Positions 8,042-18,886 are shown, counted from the stretch's first letter. The stretch: 64,000 nucleotides of DNA from Simplicispira hankyongi (GCF_003570885.1 NZ_QXJC01000004.1:62001-126000), one strand, 5' to 3'. The notes: a model not told the origin generated them from the sequence alone. Translations and numbers: made by a program.

Positions 8042-9021
8042 GGCGATGGGGACGCGCAGAGGTAGCGCCCAACGGTGCTTTCGGGCAGGTACAGCTTGCG
8101 CTCCAGGTACAGGTCCAGGCGCTTGCGGTCAGGCTTGCGCAGCTTGATCAAGGGTGGCGGCGCAGTGGCGGCGCGGCGAAACAGCAGGCGAATCTTCAGC
8201 GCCGTGCGCCCCCACTGGCCCAGCGCATGGTAAAGGAAAGGCCCGTCTTCGGCGCGCCAGAGCAGCAGTCGGTACGCTTTGCCACTGCGCAGCACCCGCT
8301 GCAAGGCCAGGTGCATGCTCAGGTAATTCGGCAGATCGATGCCCTGGCGCAGCGCGTCGTACTCGCCGCGCTGCTGCAGGTGCCGGACGTAGCCGGGGCC
8401 CCCGAGTGGCAGCACGACACCCGTGAATTCTTGCTGCAGGTCTTCGATCAGCGCACTGCCGGGCGGCGCCGCCAGGAACCAGTTTTCCACCACCGGAAAC
8501 GCCGCGTCGGTGGTGTAGCGGGCCAGGTAGTAGCCCACCAGATCGCCCCCTGCCTGCTGCGCCTGCAACACCCAGGCCAGCGATGCGGTGAGCACGGTGC
8601 TGGCATCGAGCCAGATACCGCCGTGGCGCCGCAGCAGTTCCAGTCGAATCCAGTCGGCACGCAGCGTGGCGCTGGCATGGGCAAGCGCCTCAGGCAAATC
8701 ACCCACATGGTCGCGCACATTGCCGTCGTCCAGAATGCGGATGCTAAAACCTGGATTAAAGCGCCGCCAGTTGGCAAAGCAGCGCGCGATGAGCGGTGGG
8801 GGTGCCCCGCCGCTCCAGTACGCCCACACGATGGGTGGAATCGCAGCGGCAGCCTGCTCCCCGGGCGCGCGTCGCGGGGCATCTTTGCCAAAGCGGTACC
8901 CCTGCGCAGGCGCCACAGGGGCGTTTTCGGCCGCCCGGCCAAACCAGCGGTAGTAGCGCATCAGCCAGCGCGCCAGCCACAACTCGGCTTCATCGCGCCA
9001 AGGCAGGGCGGCGGGGTTCAT
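8038..9021 (-). CDS. GT32-type / capsular-polysaccharide-synthesis glycosyltransferase
   Basis: A 327-aa cytoplasmic or membrane-associated transferase of the DXD-sugar group (Gly_transf_sug / Caps_synth). Residues 70-180 contain IPPIVWAYWSGG (first strand of the GT-A fold), LRADWIRLELLRRHGGIWLD and the metal/nucleotide-sugar site LDAST in the position of the DXD motif. The start at 9021 overlaps the upstream stop codon (ATGA); a longer start at 9072 would lie inside the upstream gene. The sugar and acceptor are not predictable, but the cluster points to the LPS outer core or O-antigen. Confidence 0.85.
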   Translation of the reverse strand: MNPAALPWRDEAELWLARWLMRYYRWFGRAAENAPVAPAQGYRFGKDAPRRAPGEQAAAAIPPIVWAYWSGGAPPPLIARCFANWRRFNPGFSIRILDDGNVRDHVGDLPEALAHASATLRADWIRLELLRRHGGIWLDASTVLTASLAWVLQAQQAGGDLVGYYLARYTTDAAFPVVENWFLAAPPGSALIEDLQQEFTGVVLPLGGPGYVRHLQQRGEYDALRQGIDLPNYLSMHLALQRVLRSGKAYRLLLWRAEDGPFLYHALGQWGRTALKIRLLFRRAATAPPPLIKLRKPDRKRLDLYLERKLYLPESTVGRYLCASPSP

Positions 9022-10055
9022 ACGCGAAACGCTCCGTACCAGCGCAAGAACTTGTGGCGCCGCAAGAACCAACCGCGCTGCAGGTAGGCGCGCGCAAGCT
9101 CTTTGGGCGTGAGTGGCGAGGAATCGCGGAAGTTCTGGCGCAATTCATCAGCCAGCATAGAGACCGATTTGCCCGAAGGCTCGCTGGGTGCCTGCGCATG
9201 CAGAAAGCGCATGGCGCCCATGAAATTGCGCGCGCTTTGGTGGGCCAGGGCGAGGCGCACCTGCGCAGACTCGCCACAGGCGTGCGCACGCAAGGTTTCC
9301 CGCAGCGGCACCAGCGCCCGCGACTGGTCTTGCGCCTTTTGCCAGCTGGCATTGGCCAGGATGCTGTGCTCGTGCTGACGGTAGGCCACCCAGGGATGCG
9401 GCGCGTAGTAGCTGGTGCGTGCCTGCAGGGCCAGCAGCGTCATGGTGGCCATGTCTTCGAAGTACTGTCCGGGAGGAAAGCGCAGGCCCGGATGCCACAG
9501 ACTGCGCCGCGAGATCTTCGACCAGGCATGCAGTTGCCCGGCGAGCAACAGACCGCTGAGCAGCTCAGCCGGGTCGCTCAGCAGCCGCCCGGAAGGGCCC
9601 AGGAACGACTTGCGGTGGTGCTCCCCACGCAGCCAGTGCTTGGGCTTGCGGCAGGCACGCAGGACTTCGAAATCGCACAGCACGAGGTCGGGCGACGCGC
9701 TGTGCACGATTCGGTCCAGCTCGGCCAGTGACCCTGCAAGCAGCTTGTCGTCGGCATCCAGAAACCACAGGTATTCTCCACGCGCGGCTTCCAGAAGGGT
9801 GTTGCGCGCCGCGCTCAAGCCCCGGTTGTGGCCATGGCGGCGCACATGCAGGGCATCGGGCCAGCGTTCCGCCAGTTGCACCAGAACCTGCGCGGACCCA
9901 TCGTTGGAACAATCGTCCACCACCACCACTTCGACGCCCGCTACGCCCTGCACCAGCACCGAATCGACGCATTCGCCCAAATAGGCCGCCGCATTGTAGG
10001 CAGGGACCAGTACGCTGAGCCAAGGCGTCGGACGCGGTGAATCGACCCCGCTCAT
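9018..10055 (-). CDS. Family 2 glycosyltransferase
   Basis: A 345-aa GT-A-fold enzyme. The N-terminal 110 residues carry the hallmark strand WLSVLVPAYNAAAYLGECVD, the nucleotide-binding VVVVDDCSNDGSAQVL, GLSAARNTLLEAARGEYLWF and the DXD equivalent LDADDK. The C-terminal part is helical and probably binds the acceptor. It overlaps both neighbours by 4 bp (ATGA), so all are likely made from one transcript starting at the O-antigen ligase. The donor sugar is unknown. Confidence 0.9.
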   Translation of the reverse strand: MSGVDSPRPTPWLSVLVPAYNAAAYLGECVDSVLVQGVAGVEVVVVDDCSNDGSAQVLVQLAERWPDALHVRRHGHNRGLSAARNTLLEAARGEYLWFLDADDKLLAGSLAELDRIVHSASPDLVLCDFEVLRACRKPKHWLRGEHHRKSFLGPSGRLLSDPAELLSGLLLAGQLHAWSKISRRSLWHPGLRFPPGQYFEDMATMTLLALQARTSYYAPHPWVAYRQHEHSILANASWQKAQDQSRALVPLRETLRAHACGESAQVRLALAHQSARNFMGAMRFLHAQAPSEPSGKSVSMLADELRQNFRDSSPLTPKELARAYLQRGWFLRRHKFLRWYGAFRV

Positions 10056-11188
10056 GCCCTTGCCTCCGCGTGGGTTGTCGGCTCCAGCAAGCGCAGAAAA
10101 AGCGCTTCATAGCGATCGAGCATCTTGGGCAGTCCATAGTGCTCCAGGGCATCGGCCCTGGCTTGTGCTGCCAGAGCGGCAGCATGCTGCGGCTGCGTCA
10201 GAAGGCATTCAAGCGCGTCGGCCATGGCGGACGGGTCGGCTTCAGGAACCAGCAGGCCGTTGCGTTCGTGCTGGATCACTTCGCGGACGCCAGGGACGGC
10301 GCTGCCGACCACCGCGCACGCGGCGGCCATGCCCTCGATGAGCGACAGCGGCATGCCCTCGTAGTGCGTGGACAGCACGCACACCTGGTGCGCCATGAGC
10401 AAAGCCGGCACGTCGTCGCAGCGCCCAAGAAATTGCACCTGATCCTGCAGCTTGAGTTCGTCGCAGAGACGCTCGGCCTGCCGGAGCGCAGATGCCTTAC
10501 CGCCACCCGCAAGCAACAGCTGCGGCGTCAGTCCGCGTCCGCGCAGCAAAGCCAGCGCATGCAGCAGGCAGGCGTGGTCCTTTTGCCTGGCAAACCTGGC
10601 CACCATGACGATGTCGGGCTTGCGCGCTTCAAAAGGGTGATCGGCAGCAGCGGCGTAGGGCCCAAGCCGCACGCCATTGGGAATCGCCAAGGTCTTGGCC
10701 GGATCCACGCCGCGCGCCAACAATGCGCCACGCACGCCTTCCGAGACGCCTACGATGGCCTGCGTGCGGCGTGCCAGCCAGAGCATCTGCGCATTGCGCC
10801 ACCACGAATACCGCTCCCGCGAGTTGTGCTCCACCTGCACAAGGATCGGCACGCGCGCCAGCAGCCCGGCGTAGCGGCCCCACAAATGTTCGCTAAAACC
10901 GTGCGCGACCAGCACATCGGGCCGAAAGCGCCGGCACTGCCGAACCAACTGACAAATGGTGGCTCCGTGCGACCAGCCCGGCACCACCTGTACCGCCAGG
11001 CCTTCGGCGCGCAAGGCGGCAATGCGTGCCGGGTCGGTCTGGCGCTTGCGCCGCAACACCAGCAAGGGCTCAAACCGCCCACTGGCACGGTGCGCGCGCA
11101 CCAGATCCAGGGCCACCTGCGTGGCGCCGGAAAAGCCCCCCGTGACGAAATGCAGCACGCGCGGCGGATGCGCACCCACGCCGCTCAT
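10052..11188 (-). CDS. Family 4 glycosyltransferase
   Basis: A 378-aa GT-B-fold transferase. The N-terminal Rossmann domain begins RVLHFVTGGFSGATQVALDL. The C-terminal donor-binding domain contains IPNGVRLGPY, PDIVMVARFARQKDHACLL and the family EX7E motif in STHYEGMPLSLIEGMAAACA. The start at 11188 (MSGVGAHPP) sits in an ATGA overlap with the ligase gene. By context it adds a sugar to LPS core or O-antigen; the linkage is not predictable from sequence. Confidence 0.92.
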   Translation of the reverse strand: MSGVGAHPPRVLHFVTGGFSGATQVALDLVRAHRASGRFEPLLVLRRKRQTDPARIAALRAEGLAVQVVPGWSHGATICQLVRQCRRFRPDVLVAHGFSEHLWGRYAGLLARVPILVQVEHNSRERYSWWRNAQMLWLARRTQAIVGVSEGVRGALLARGVDPAKTLAIPNGVRLGPYAAAADHPFEARKPDIVMVARFARQKDHACLLHALALLRGRGLTPQLLLAGGGKASALRQAERLCDELKLQDQVQFLGRCDDVPALLMAHQVCVLSTHYEGMPLSLIEGMAAACAVVGSAVPGVREVIQHERNGLLVPEADPSAMADALECLLTQPQHAAALAAQARADALEHYGLPKMLDRYEALFLRLLEPTTHAEARA

Positions 11189-12579
11189 GGTGCAGGCACC
11201 ACCGGCAAGGCCTGCGCAAGTGGCAGGTTTGCAAGCTGGCGCTCCACCGACCGCAGCGCCGCCCACAGCAGCATCAACATGAACAGATAGAACATGATGC
11301 CGCTGTTGTGCGCCAGGAAAACCTGCGTCAGACCAAAGCCGATATAGAGAACGGGAATACAGGTGCCACACAGACGCAGCGCAAGCGCGTGCGCACCCAG
11401 CGCCGCATCCCGCCGGTAGCCCTGCATGCGCGATGCAAGCGGGAGAAACATGGCGAGAGGCAAGAGGTAGAACAGGAGCAGCACGGCCGGTCCTGTGACG
11501 CCCAGTTTGACCCACTGGTCAAGCAGCTCGTTGTGGACGAACTTGTATTCCACAATGGACGGCTGGTAGAGCCCCGCACCGACACGTTTCGCCTTTTCCG
11601 CCATGTAGCCGGCAAAGCCCCAGCCCAGCCACGGGCGCTCGCGCGCAATGTCCCAGGCAAAGCGCCAATGCTCAAGCCGCTGCCCAACGGAAGTGGCGGC
11701 GTCATCGCGCTGGTCGTAGACCTGCACCTCGTGCTCCATGCGGTCCCAGCGCTGGACCAATACGCTGCTGTTGATGATGGACAGCAGCAGCACCATGGCG
11801 ACAACACCCAGAGCGACCCTCTTGAACAGCTGGCGCCGATGCGCCATCAGCCATCCCAGCAACAAGGGGATGGCCAGCAGCAAAGCCAGCCAGCCCCCCC
11901 GGGACTGCGACAGCATCGAAGCGTCCAACCCGGCGGCCACGCCCAGGACGCACAAGACGCGCGCGCGCCACCCCAGTTGCGCCCAGACCGCACCCGCGTA
12001 GAGCGCCAGGAGGGCCGCCAGGCACAGCGCCAGGTTGCCATATTGGATGGCATTGGTGTGGCCCCATGCGCGCTCCGCATGCAGGCCGTATATTTGCCAG
12101 ACAGCAATGGCACCAGCGCCCAGACTCCCCACCACCAGCCCTGCCAGCAGCGCTCTGGGCTTGGGTGGGTAAGCGGTGACGAAAAACAGGCACACAGCGC
12201 CAAGCACGTATTTCGCCGGACGATCTGCGCGACCGAAATGCTCGGCGGGGTCGGCCTGAGCGGCCCACAAAACTGCCATGGCCAGCATGCTCGCCGCGAA
12301 CCACCAAGTGAATGCGTCGCGTGGCTGTCGCGGCCAGCGGTGCAAGGTAAGCAGCGCGCCGACCAACAGCAAGACCGCGCCATAGGAATAACCAGACGGC
12401 AACCACAAGGCAAGGCCGGGCACTGCAAATGCCGCCACGCTTGAGAGTTGTTCCGGCCAGGAGGCGCGCTGCGCAGCCGCAAAAGAGGGATTCAAATCTA
12501 TCGGACTCGTTGAAATCAGAGACGCAATGGCCCGCTTTGCCCCGGCTGACAGCAGATACGCAGGCGCGGCAAGCGGCAA
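11185..12579 (-). CDS. O-antigen ligase family membrane protein (WaaL-like)
   Basis: A 464-aa polytopic inner-membrane protein with about 11-12 hydrophobic helices and a large periplasmic loop near residues 260-350. WaaL-family ligases join undecaprenyl-linked O-antigen to lipid A core on the periplasmic face. Family landmarks are WGHTNAIQYGNLALCLAALL, MLSQSRGGWLALLLAIPLLL and, in the loop, RPWLGWGFAGY with the HNELLDQWVKLG motif containing the conserved His. The start is uncertain: the frame opens with a TTG at 12579, 8 bp after the preceding gene's stop, with no ATG before residue about 97. A TTG or GTG start is therefore likely. Confidence 0.82.
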   Translation of the reverse strand: MPLAAPAYLLSAGAKRAIASLISTSPIDLNPSFAAAQRASWPEQLSSVAAFAVPGLALWLPSGYSYGAVLLLVGALLTLHRWPRQPRDAFTWWFAASMLAMAVLWAAQADPAEHFGRADRPAKYVLGAVCLFFVTAYPPKPRALLAGLVVGSLGAGAIAVWQIYGLHAERAWGHTNAIQYGNLALCLAALLALYAGAVWAQLGWRARVLCVLGVAAGLDASMLSQSRGGWLALLLAIPLLLGWLMAHRRQLFKRVALGVVAMVLLLSIINSSVLVQRWDRMEHEVQVYDQRDDAATSVGQRLEHWRFAWDIARERPWLGWGFAGYMAEKAKRVGAGLYQPSIVEYKFVHNELLDQWVKLGVTGPAVLLLFYLLPLAMFLPLASRMQGYRRDAALGAHALALRLCGTCIPVLYIGFGLTQVFLAHNSGIMFYLFMLMLLWAALRSVERQLANLPLAQALPVVPAP

Positions 12580-12586
12580 GGCGCCG

Positions 12587-12793
12587 TCAATGCCCTGCTT
12601 TCAGCACTTCCCCTTCCTTGAGCCGGTACTCCGTACCACAGTAGGGGCACTTGGCTGCACCTGCGTGCGCCACGTCCAGGTACACCCTCGGGTGGTTGTT
12701 CCACAGCGCCATACCGGCCTTGGGGTTCGGGCAGAACACGCCCCCTTCCGGATTCAGGTCTTTTGCGAGCAGTTCCACAACGTCTTGTTTCAT
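12587..12793 (-). CDS. Small zinc-finger (CHCC-type) protein
   Basis: A 68-aa cytoplasmic protein. A Cys, a His and a CxxC pair form a CHCC-type zinc site: CPNPKAGMALWNNHPRVYLD, then KCPYCGTEYRL. The same domain occurs in the mitochondrial complex I subunit NDUFS6 and in small bacterial proteins commonly found beside ilvE in Burkholderiales. Its bacterial role is not established. It lies 4 bp after ilvE and 8 bp before the ligase gene, so it is probably co-transcribed with both. Confidence 0.85.
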   Translation of the reverse strand: MKQDVVELLAKDLNPEGGVFCPNPKAGMALWNNHPRVYLDVAHAGAAKCPYCGTEYRLKEGEVLKAGH

Positions 12794-12797
12794 GGCA

Positions 12798-13736
12798 TCA
12801 CACCTTGCTGAGCCAATGGGCGTATTGGGGGTTGCGACCGTTCACGATGTCGAAAAAGGCCGACTGGATTTTTTCAGTGACAGGGCCGCGGCAACCCGCG
12901 CCGAGCTCGATGCGGTCGAGTTCGCGGATAGGCGTCACCTCGGCGGCGGTTCCCGTAAAGAAGGCCTCATCGCTGATGTACACCTCATCGCGTGTAATGC
13001 GCTTTTGCACCACGTCGAGCCCCAAGTCCTTGGCAATGTGCAGCACGGTATTGCGCGTGATGCCATTGAGCGCACCGGCCGAGAGGTCAGGCGTGTAGAT
13101 AACGCCATTCTTGACGACGAAGATGTTTTCCCCCGAGCCCTCGGAGACGAAGCCAGAGCTGTCGAGCAACAGCGCCTCGTCGTAGCCATCGTCCAGCGCC
13201 TCCATGTTGGCGAGGATGGAATTGGTGTAGTTGCTCACCGCCTTGGCCTGCGTCATGGTGATGTTGACGTGGTGGCGCGAATAGCTGCTGGTCTTGACGC
13301 GGATGCCGCGCTGCATGCCTTCTTCGCCCAAGTAAGCGCCCCAAGCCCAGGCGGCGACCATGAGGTGAATCTGGTTGCCCTTGGGTGAGACGCCCAGCTT
13401 CTGCGAGCCGATCCAAGTGAGGGGGCGCAAGTAGCACGATTCCAGCTTGTTCTCGCGCACCACCGCTTTTTGCGCCTCATTCACTTCGTCCTTGGTGAAC
13501 GGCATCTTCATACGCAGGATCTTGGCACTGTTGAACAGGCGATCGGTGTGCTCTTCGAGCCGGAAAATCGCGGTGCCCGCAGCGGTCTTGTAGGCGCGAA
13601 CGCCCTCGAACGCCCCGCAGCCATAGTGCAAGGTGTGCGTGAGCACATGGATTTTGGCGTCGCGCCAATCGACCATCTGGCCGTCCATCCAGATCTTGCC
13701 GTCACGGTCGGCTATCGAGGGAACTACGGGGCTCAT
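12798..13736 (-). CDS. ilvE: Branched-chain amino acid aminotransferase
   Basis: A 312-aa PLP enzyme of fold type IV that transaminates Leu, Ile and Val with 2-oxoglutarate in the cytoplasm. Typical stretches are HTLHYGCGAFEGVRAY near residue 40, the PLP lysine in TQAKAVSNYTNSILA near 157, and the cofactor phosphate site VSEGSGENIF then GITRNTV. The start at 13736 is preceded by AAAGGA at good spacing; the more distal start would give five extra residues. Length is normal. It is the promoter-proximal gene of a run that continues into the zinc-finger and LPS genes. Confidence 0.96.
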   Translation of the reverse strand: MSPVVPSIADRDGKIWMDGQMVDWRDAKIHVLTHTLHYGCGAFEGVRAYKTAAGTAIFRLEEHTDRLFNSAKILRMKMPFTKDEVNEAQKAVVRENKLESCYLRPLTWIGSQKLGVSPKGNQIHLMVAAWAWGAYLGEEGMQRGIRVKTSSYSRHHVNITMTQAKAVSNYTNSILANMEALDDGYDEALLLDSSGFVSEGSGENIFVVKNGVIYTPDLSAGALNGITRNTVLHIAKDLGLDVVQKRITRDEVYISDEAFFTGTAAEVTPIRELDRIELGAGCRGPVTEKIQSAFFDIVNGRNPQYAHWLSKV

Positions 13737-13851
13737 GGGTGTCCTTTGCATCTGCTAAGTTCGCGAATCCGGGGATTTTACGGCGCCGTGCCCACCGCCT
13801 TGCAGCATTCGTGGTAACTGTCAGTGCCAAGAAGTGCACGTCCGCCATGCT

Positions 13852-15231
13852 TTATTGCAATTGGCGCACGACATCCATAGCTTGCTCAACACGCTCCACT
13901 GCGTGGATGGTGAGCCCTTCAACAGGTTTTTTGGGGGCGTTCGCCTTGGGCACGATGGCCACCGAGAACCCGAGCTTGGCCGCCTCGCGCAGGCGCTCCT
14001 GGCCGCGCGGCGCCGGGCGCACCTCTCCGGCCAGGCCGACTTCGCCGAACGCCATGAACCCCTTGGGCATGGCGCGACCGCGCAGGCTCGAGGTGATGGC
14101 CAGCATGACGGCGAGATCCGCCGCAGGCTCGCTGATGCGCACGCCGCCCACGGCGTTGACAAATACGTCCTGGTCGGCGCAGGCCACGCCGGCATGGCGA
14201 TGCAGCACGGCGAGCAGCATGGCGAGACGGTCGCGATCGAGCCCCACCGAGAGCCGGCGCGGGCTGGGGCCGCCGCCGTCGACCAGGGCCTGGATTTCCA
14301 CCAGCAGCGGGCGCGTACCCTCCAGCGTGACCAGCACGCAACTGCCCGGCACGGGCTCGCTGTGCTGGCTGAGGAAGATGGCGCTGGGGTTGGCCACGCC
14401 TTTGAGGCCGCGTTCGGTCATGGCGAAGACGCCAATCTCATTGACGGCGCCAAAGCGGTTCTTGATGGCGCGCACCAGGCGAAAGCTCGAGTGCGTATCG
14501 CCCTCGAAGTACAGCACCGTGTCGACCATGTGCTCCAGCACCCGTGGGCCGGCCAGCGCGCCCTCTTTGGTCACGTGGCCGACCAGGACAATCGCCACCC
14601 CGGTTGCTTTGGCCAGGCGCGTCAGGTGCGCTGCGCATTCGCGTACCTGGGCCACCGAACCCGGCGCAGAGCTGAGCGCCTCGGAATACATGGTCTGGAT
14701 CGAATCGATGACTGCGATGGCCGGTTGTGTCTGCTCGATGGTGGCGATGGTCTTTTCAAGCTGCGTCTCGGCCAGCACATTGACCATGCTCTGGTCCAAG
14801 CCCAATCTGCGCGAGCGCAAGGCCACCTGCGCGCCACTTTCCTCGCCGGTGACGTACAGCGTGGACAGGCCGGATCGCTGCAAGGCATCCAGCGCCTGCA
14901 AGAGCAGCGTCGATTTGCCGATACCTGGGTCGCCGCCGATCAGGACCACCGCCCCCTCGACCATGCCGCCCCCCAGAACGCGATCGAGTTCGTCCAGGCC
15001 CGTCGGGGTGCGCTCGAAGTCGCTGGCCTCCATCGACGCGATCGGCGTGACCGCCTGCGCCGCATTCAAGGCCGGACGCGACGCGCTGGCATAGCGGTTG
15101 CGGGCGCCCTGCGTCTCGGCCAAGGTCTCGTTAAGCGTGTTCCAGGCGCCGCATTGCGGGCATTTGCCCAGCCACCGGGGGCTGGTGCCACCACAGTCCG
15201 CGCACACGAACACCGTCTTGTCTTTGGACAT
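13852..15231 (-). CDS. radA: DNA repair protein RadA
   Basis: A 459-aa RecA-like ATPase that speeds branch migration of recombination intermediates. It shows the N-terminal zinc finger (VFVCADCGGTSPRWLGKCPQ), Walker A GGDPGIGKSTLLLQ around residue 100, Walker B-like AIAVIDSIQTMY, the RadA-specific KNRFG motif (RAIKNRFGAVNEIGVFAM) and the C-terminal Lon-protease-like domain (DVFVNAVGGVRISEPAADLA). The start MSKDKT at 15231 matches the family. The gene is single, 115 bp from ilvE. Confidence 0.97.
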   Translation of the reverse strand: MSKDKTVFVCADCGGTSPRWLGKCPQCGAWNTLNETLAETQGARNRYASASRPALNAAQAVTPIASMEASDFERTPTGLDELDRVLGGGMVEGAVVLIGGDPGIGKSTLLLQALDALQRSGLSTLYVTGEESGAQVALRSRRLGLDQSMVNVLAETQLEKTIATIEQTQPAIAVIDSIQTMYSEALSSAPGSVAQVRECAAHLTRLAKATGVAIVLVGHVTKEGALAGPRVLEHMVDTVLYFEGDTHSSFRLVRAIKNRFGAVNEIGVFAMTERGLKGVANPSAIFLSQHSEPVPGSCVLVTLEGTRPLLVEIQALVDGGGPSPRRLSVGLDRDRLAMLLAVLHRHAGVACADQDVFVNAVGGVRISEPAADLAVMLAITSSLRGRAMPKGFMAFGEVGLAGEVRPAPRGQERLREAAKLGFSVAIVPKANAPKKPVEGLTIHAVERVEQAMDVVRQLQ

Positions 15232-15306
15232 CGCGCCCCCGTGAACCGCAAAAATGGAAATCCGCCGGCACTGCGCTGCAGCGCCGGCGGACCATGGCAA
15301 CCATGT

Positions 15307-15549
15307 TCAGGCAGCGTTCAGCCAATAGCCCGAGTTGAAAGGGCTGCTCATGCGCAGTGCCAATGGCGAGATGTCCACCAACTTGTCGGTCGGCAATTTC
15401 TCGGCCCCGTCCTCGACAGGCACCTCAATCCCTTGCACCGGCTTGGGTGCTTCACTAGCCCCGCTTGCCCGTTCTGCCTGGCTGATGGTTGCAGAACGGG
15501 CTACAGAAAAGAATAGAAGCAGCGGAACGGGATTTTTCGCTCCCCCCAA
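15307..15549 (-). CDS. Small open frame after barstar, unknown
   Basis: The last ~60 codons read as plausible protein (EAPKPVQGIEVPVEDGAEKL, then LVDISPLALRMSSPFNSGYW), but the first ~20 overlap the barstar 3' end in another frame and span the terminator hairpin. No ATG occurs between the hairpin and the late MSSPF; a GTG within the tail is possible. It could be a short gene with an alternative start, or the surviving 3' end of a gene broken by the barnase-barstar pair. No family is recognised. Confidence 0.3.
   Translation of the reverse strand: MGGAKNPVPLLLFFSVARSATISQAERASGASEAPKPVQGIEVPVEDGAEKLPTDKLVDISPLALRMSSPFNSGYWLNAA
15467..15501 (-). terminator. Hairpin after barstar
   Basis: A perfect 11-bp inverted repeat (GCCCGTTCTGC / GCAGAACGGGC) with a 13-nt loop begins at the barstar stop codon. 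There is no U tract, so it may stabilise the mRNA end rather than terminate strictly by the intrinsic mechanism. Confidence 0.5.
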
Positions 15550-15926
15550 AAATCGGCGGCGTCGCGGAACACGTCGATCAACTGCTCGCGCGCTTCTTTG
15601 TCGAACTTGGCCGTGGCAGGGATTTGCTCAAGCACCACAATGAAGCCCGGTTGCGGCCCCGACTTGTGCAGCGGATCGGTCAGGCAATCGGACAGCGCAT
15701 CGAAGTTCTTGCCGAAATGCGTCGGCAGGGTGAATTGCTGGGCAATCAGATCCAGCACATCCTGCTTGGATTGTGCGTGGGCGAGGTTGGCGTAAAGGAA
15801 ATGGTGTCCGAGGGCGGTGGCCGCATCTTGCAAATCCTGCACGCGAAACGCGCGGATCGATTGCACGATGTTGGGGCGAATGCCGCGCAAGGGAACATCC
15901 TGGTCTTTACGAAGTGGCGTGTCCAT
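15501..15926 (-). CDS. Barstar-family ribonuclease inhibitor
   Basis: A 141-aa cytoplasmic protein. Barstar binds barnase-type RNases and blocks the active site. The core is recognisable: VQDLQDAATALGHHFLYANL, SKQDVLDLIAQQFTLPTHFG, then KNFDALSDCLTDP, the loop/helix that inserts into the RNase (FxxNxDAL-type), followed by the C-terminal strand FVVLEQI-like segment. The start at 15926 has a purine-rich site (AGAGAAGCGAAG) upstream; a GTG at 15998, directly after the RNase gene, would add 24 residues. It lies just downstream of the RNase in one operon, the expected toxin-inhibitor order. Confidence 0.88.
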   Translation of the reverse strand: MDTPLRKDQDVPLRGIRPNIVQSIRAFRVQDLQDAATALGHHFLYANLAHAQSKQDVLDLIAQQFTLPTHFGKNFDALSDCLTDPLHKSGPQPGFIVVLEQIPATAKFDKEAREQLIDVFRDAADFWGERKIPFRCFYSFL

Positions 15927-16007
15927 CTTCGCTTCTCTTTCTATCAAGTCCAAAAAATCGGTCGTTGGAGGGTCTGCAGATGCGCGAAGTTCACGCACCT
16001 GCAGGGT

Positions 16008-16412
16008 TCAATCCACAATTCGGCGAAAACTGGCATAGTGATCGCTCGTGTAATAGCAAGCCTCGGGATTTCGCGGCGGCCCGCCACAGACGATGCGCCG
16101 CGCGCCGCGGTTGCGCGCGCCGGGGGTTCTGACGGTGTATTCGCGGTAATACCCGCGCTTTGACGTTGGCAGCAAACGCTCCCGATTGCCAAAGACAATG
16201 CCGTCCTTGCCGCTGGGAAACGGCCCGCCCGCCAGAATCAATGCATGCATCTGTCGCCCCTGCGCAGGCAGGTCGGCCAGCGCAATGACGGAAGCGGTGC
16301 CGTCACTGGCGATTTCCCGCGCCTGCAGGCCCAGCGACGTCAATGCGAGCGTGGCACCCAAAACAAAAGAAAAACCGGTTTTGCGCGTCCAGGTCGCAGC
16401 AGCAGCAAACAT
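16008..16412 (-). CDS. Secreted barnase-like guanyl-specific ribonuclease
   Basis: A 134-aa exported RNase of the N1/T1/barnase family. Residues 1-31 form a signal peptide (TGFSFVLGATLALTSLGLQA). The mature domain keeps the catalytic set by alignment with barnase: Glu91 in YYREYTV (E73), Arg in ARNRGARRIV (R83/R87) and His125 in YTSDHYASFRRI (H102). Two cysteines (109 and 119) could form a disulfide. The start at 16412 is about 10 nt after GAAAGG; a GTG at 16421 is an alternative. The barstar gene follows. The likely role is extracellular RNA degradation or a contact-independent toxin; cytoplasmic barstar would protect before export. Confidence 0.9.
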   Translation of the reverse strand: MFAAAATWTRKTGFSFVLGATLALTSLGLQAREIASDGTASVIALADLPAQGRQMHALILAGGPFPSGKDGIVFGNRERLLPTSKRGYYREYTVRTPGARNRGARRIVCGGPPRNPEACYYTSDHYASFRRIVD

Positions 16413-16492
16413 CAACACCACACCTTTCAGAAACTACGGGTTAACCCGAAATTTCAAGGCGCTAGTGTGACGGAATCCCCACACAAATGCAA

Positions 16493-16519
16493 GCATTTGC
16501 CCAAAATATGGGCAAATGC
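16493..16519 (-). terminator. Hairpin between maeB and the RNase gene
   Basis: A perfect 10-bp inverted repeat (GCATTTGCCC / GGGCAAATGC) with an A/T-only 7-nt loop lies 58 bp after the maeB stop and 81 bp before the RNase start. It is suited to be the maeB terminator, although the following minus-strand sequence (TTGCATTTGTG) is only moderately T-rich. A regulatory dyad for the RNase promoter is an alternative. Confidence 0.5.
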
Positions 16520-16576
16520 CTGGGCTTTTAAAAGCGCTTGCGGCGCAATGGCGCGCCAGTCTAAGTGCGCAGACGG

Positions 16577-18886
<2,310 letters not shown>

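Noticed and set aside
13834-15516. 560-aa plus-strand open frame
   Set aside because: Antisense to radA; no domain is recognisable.
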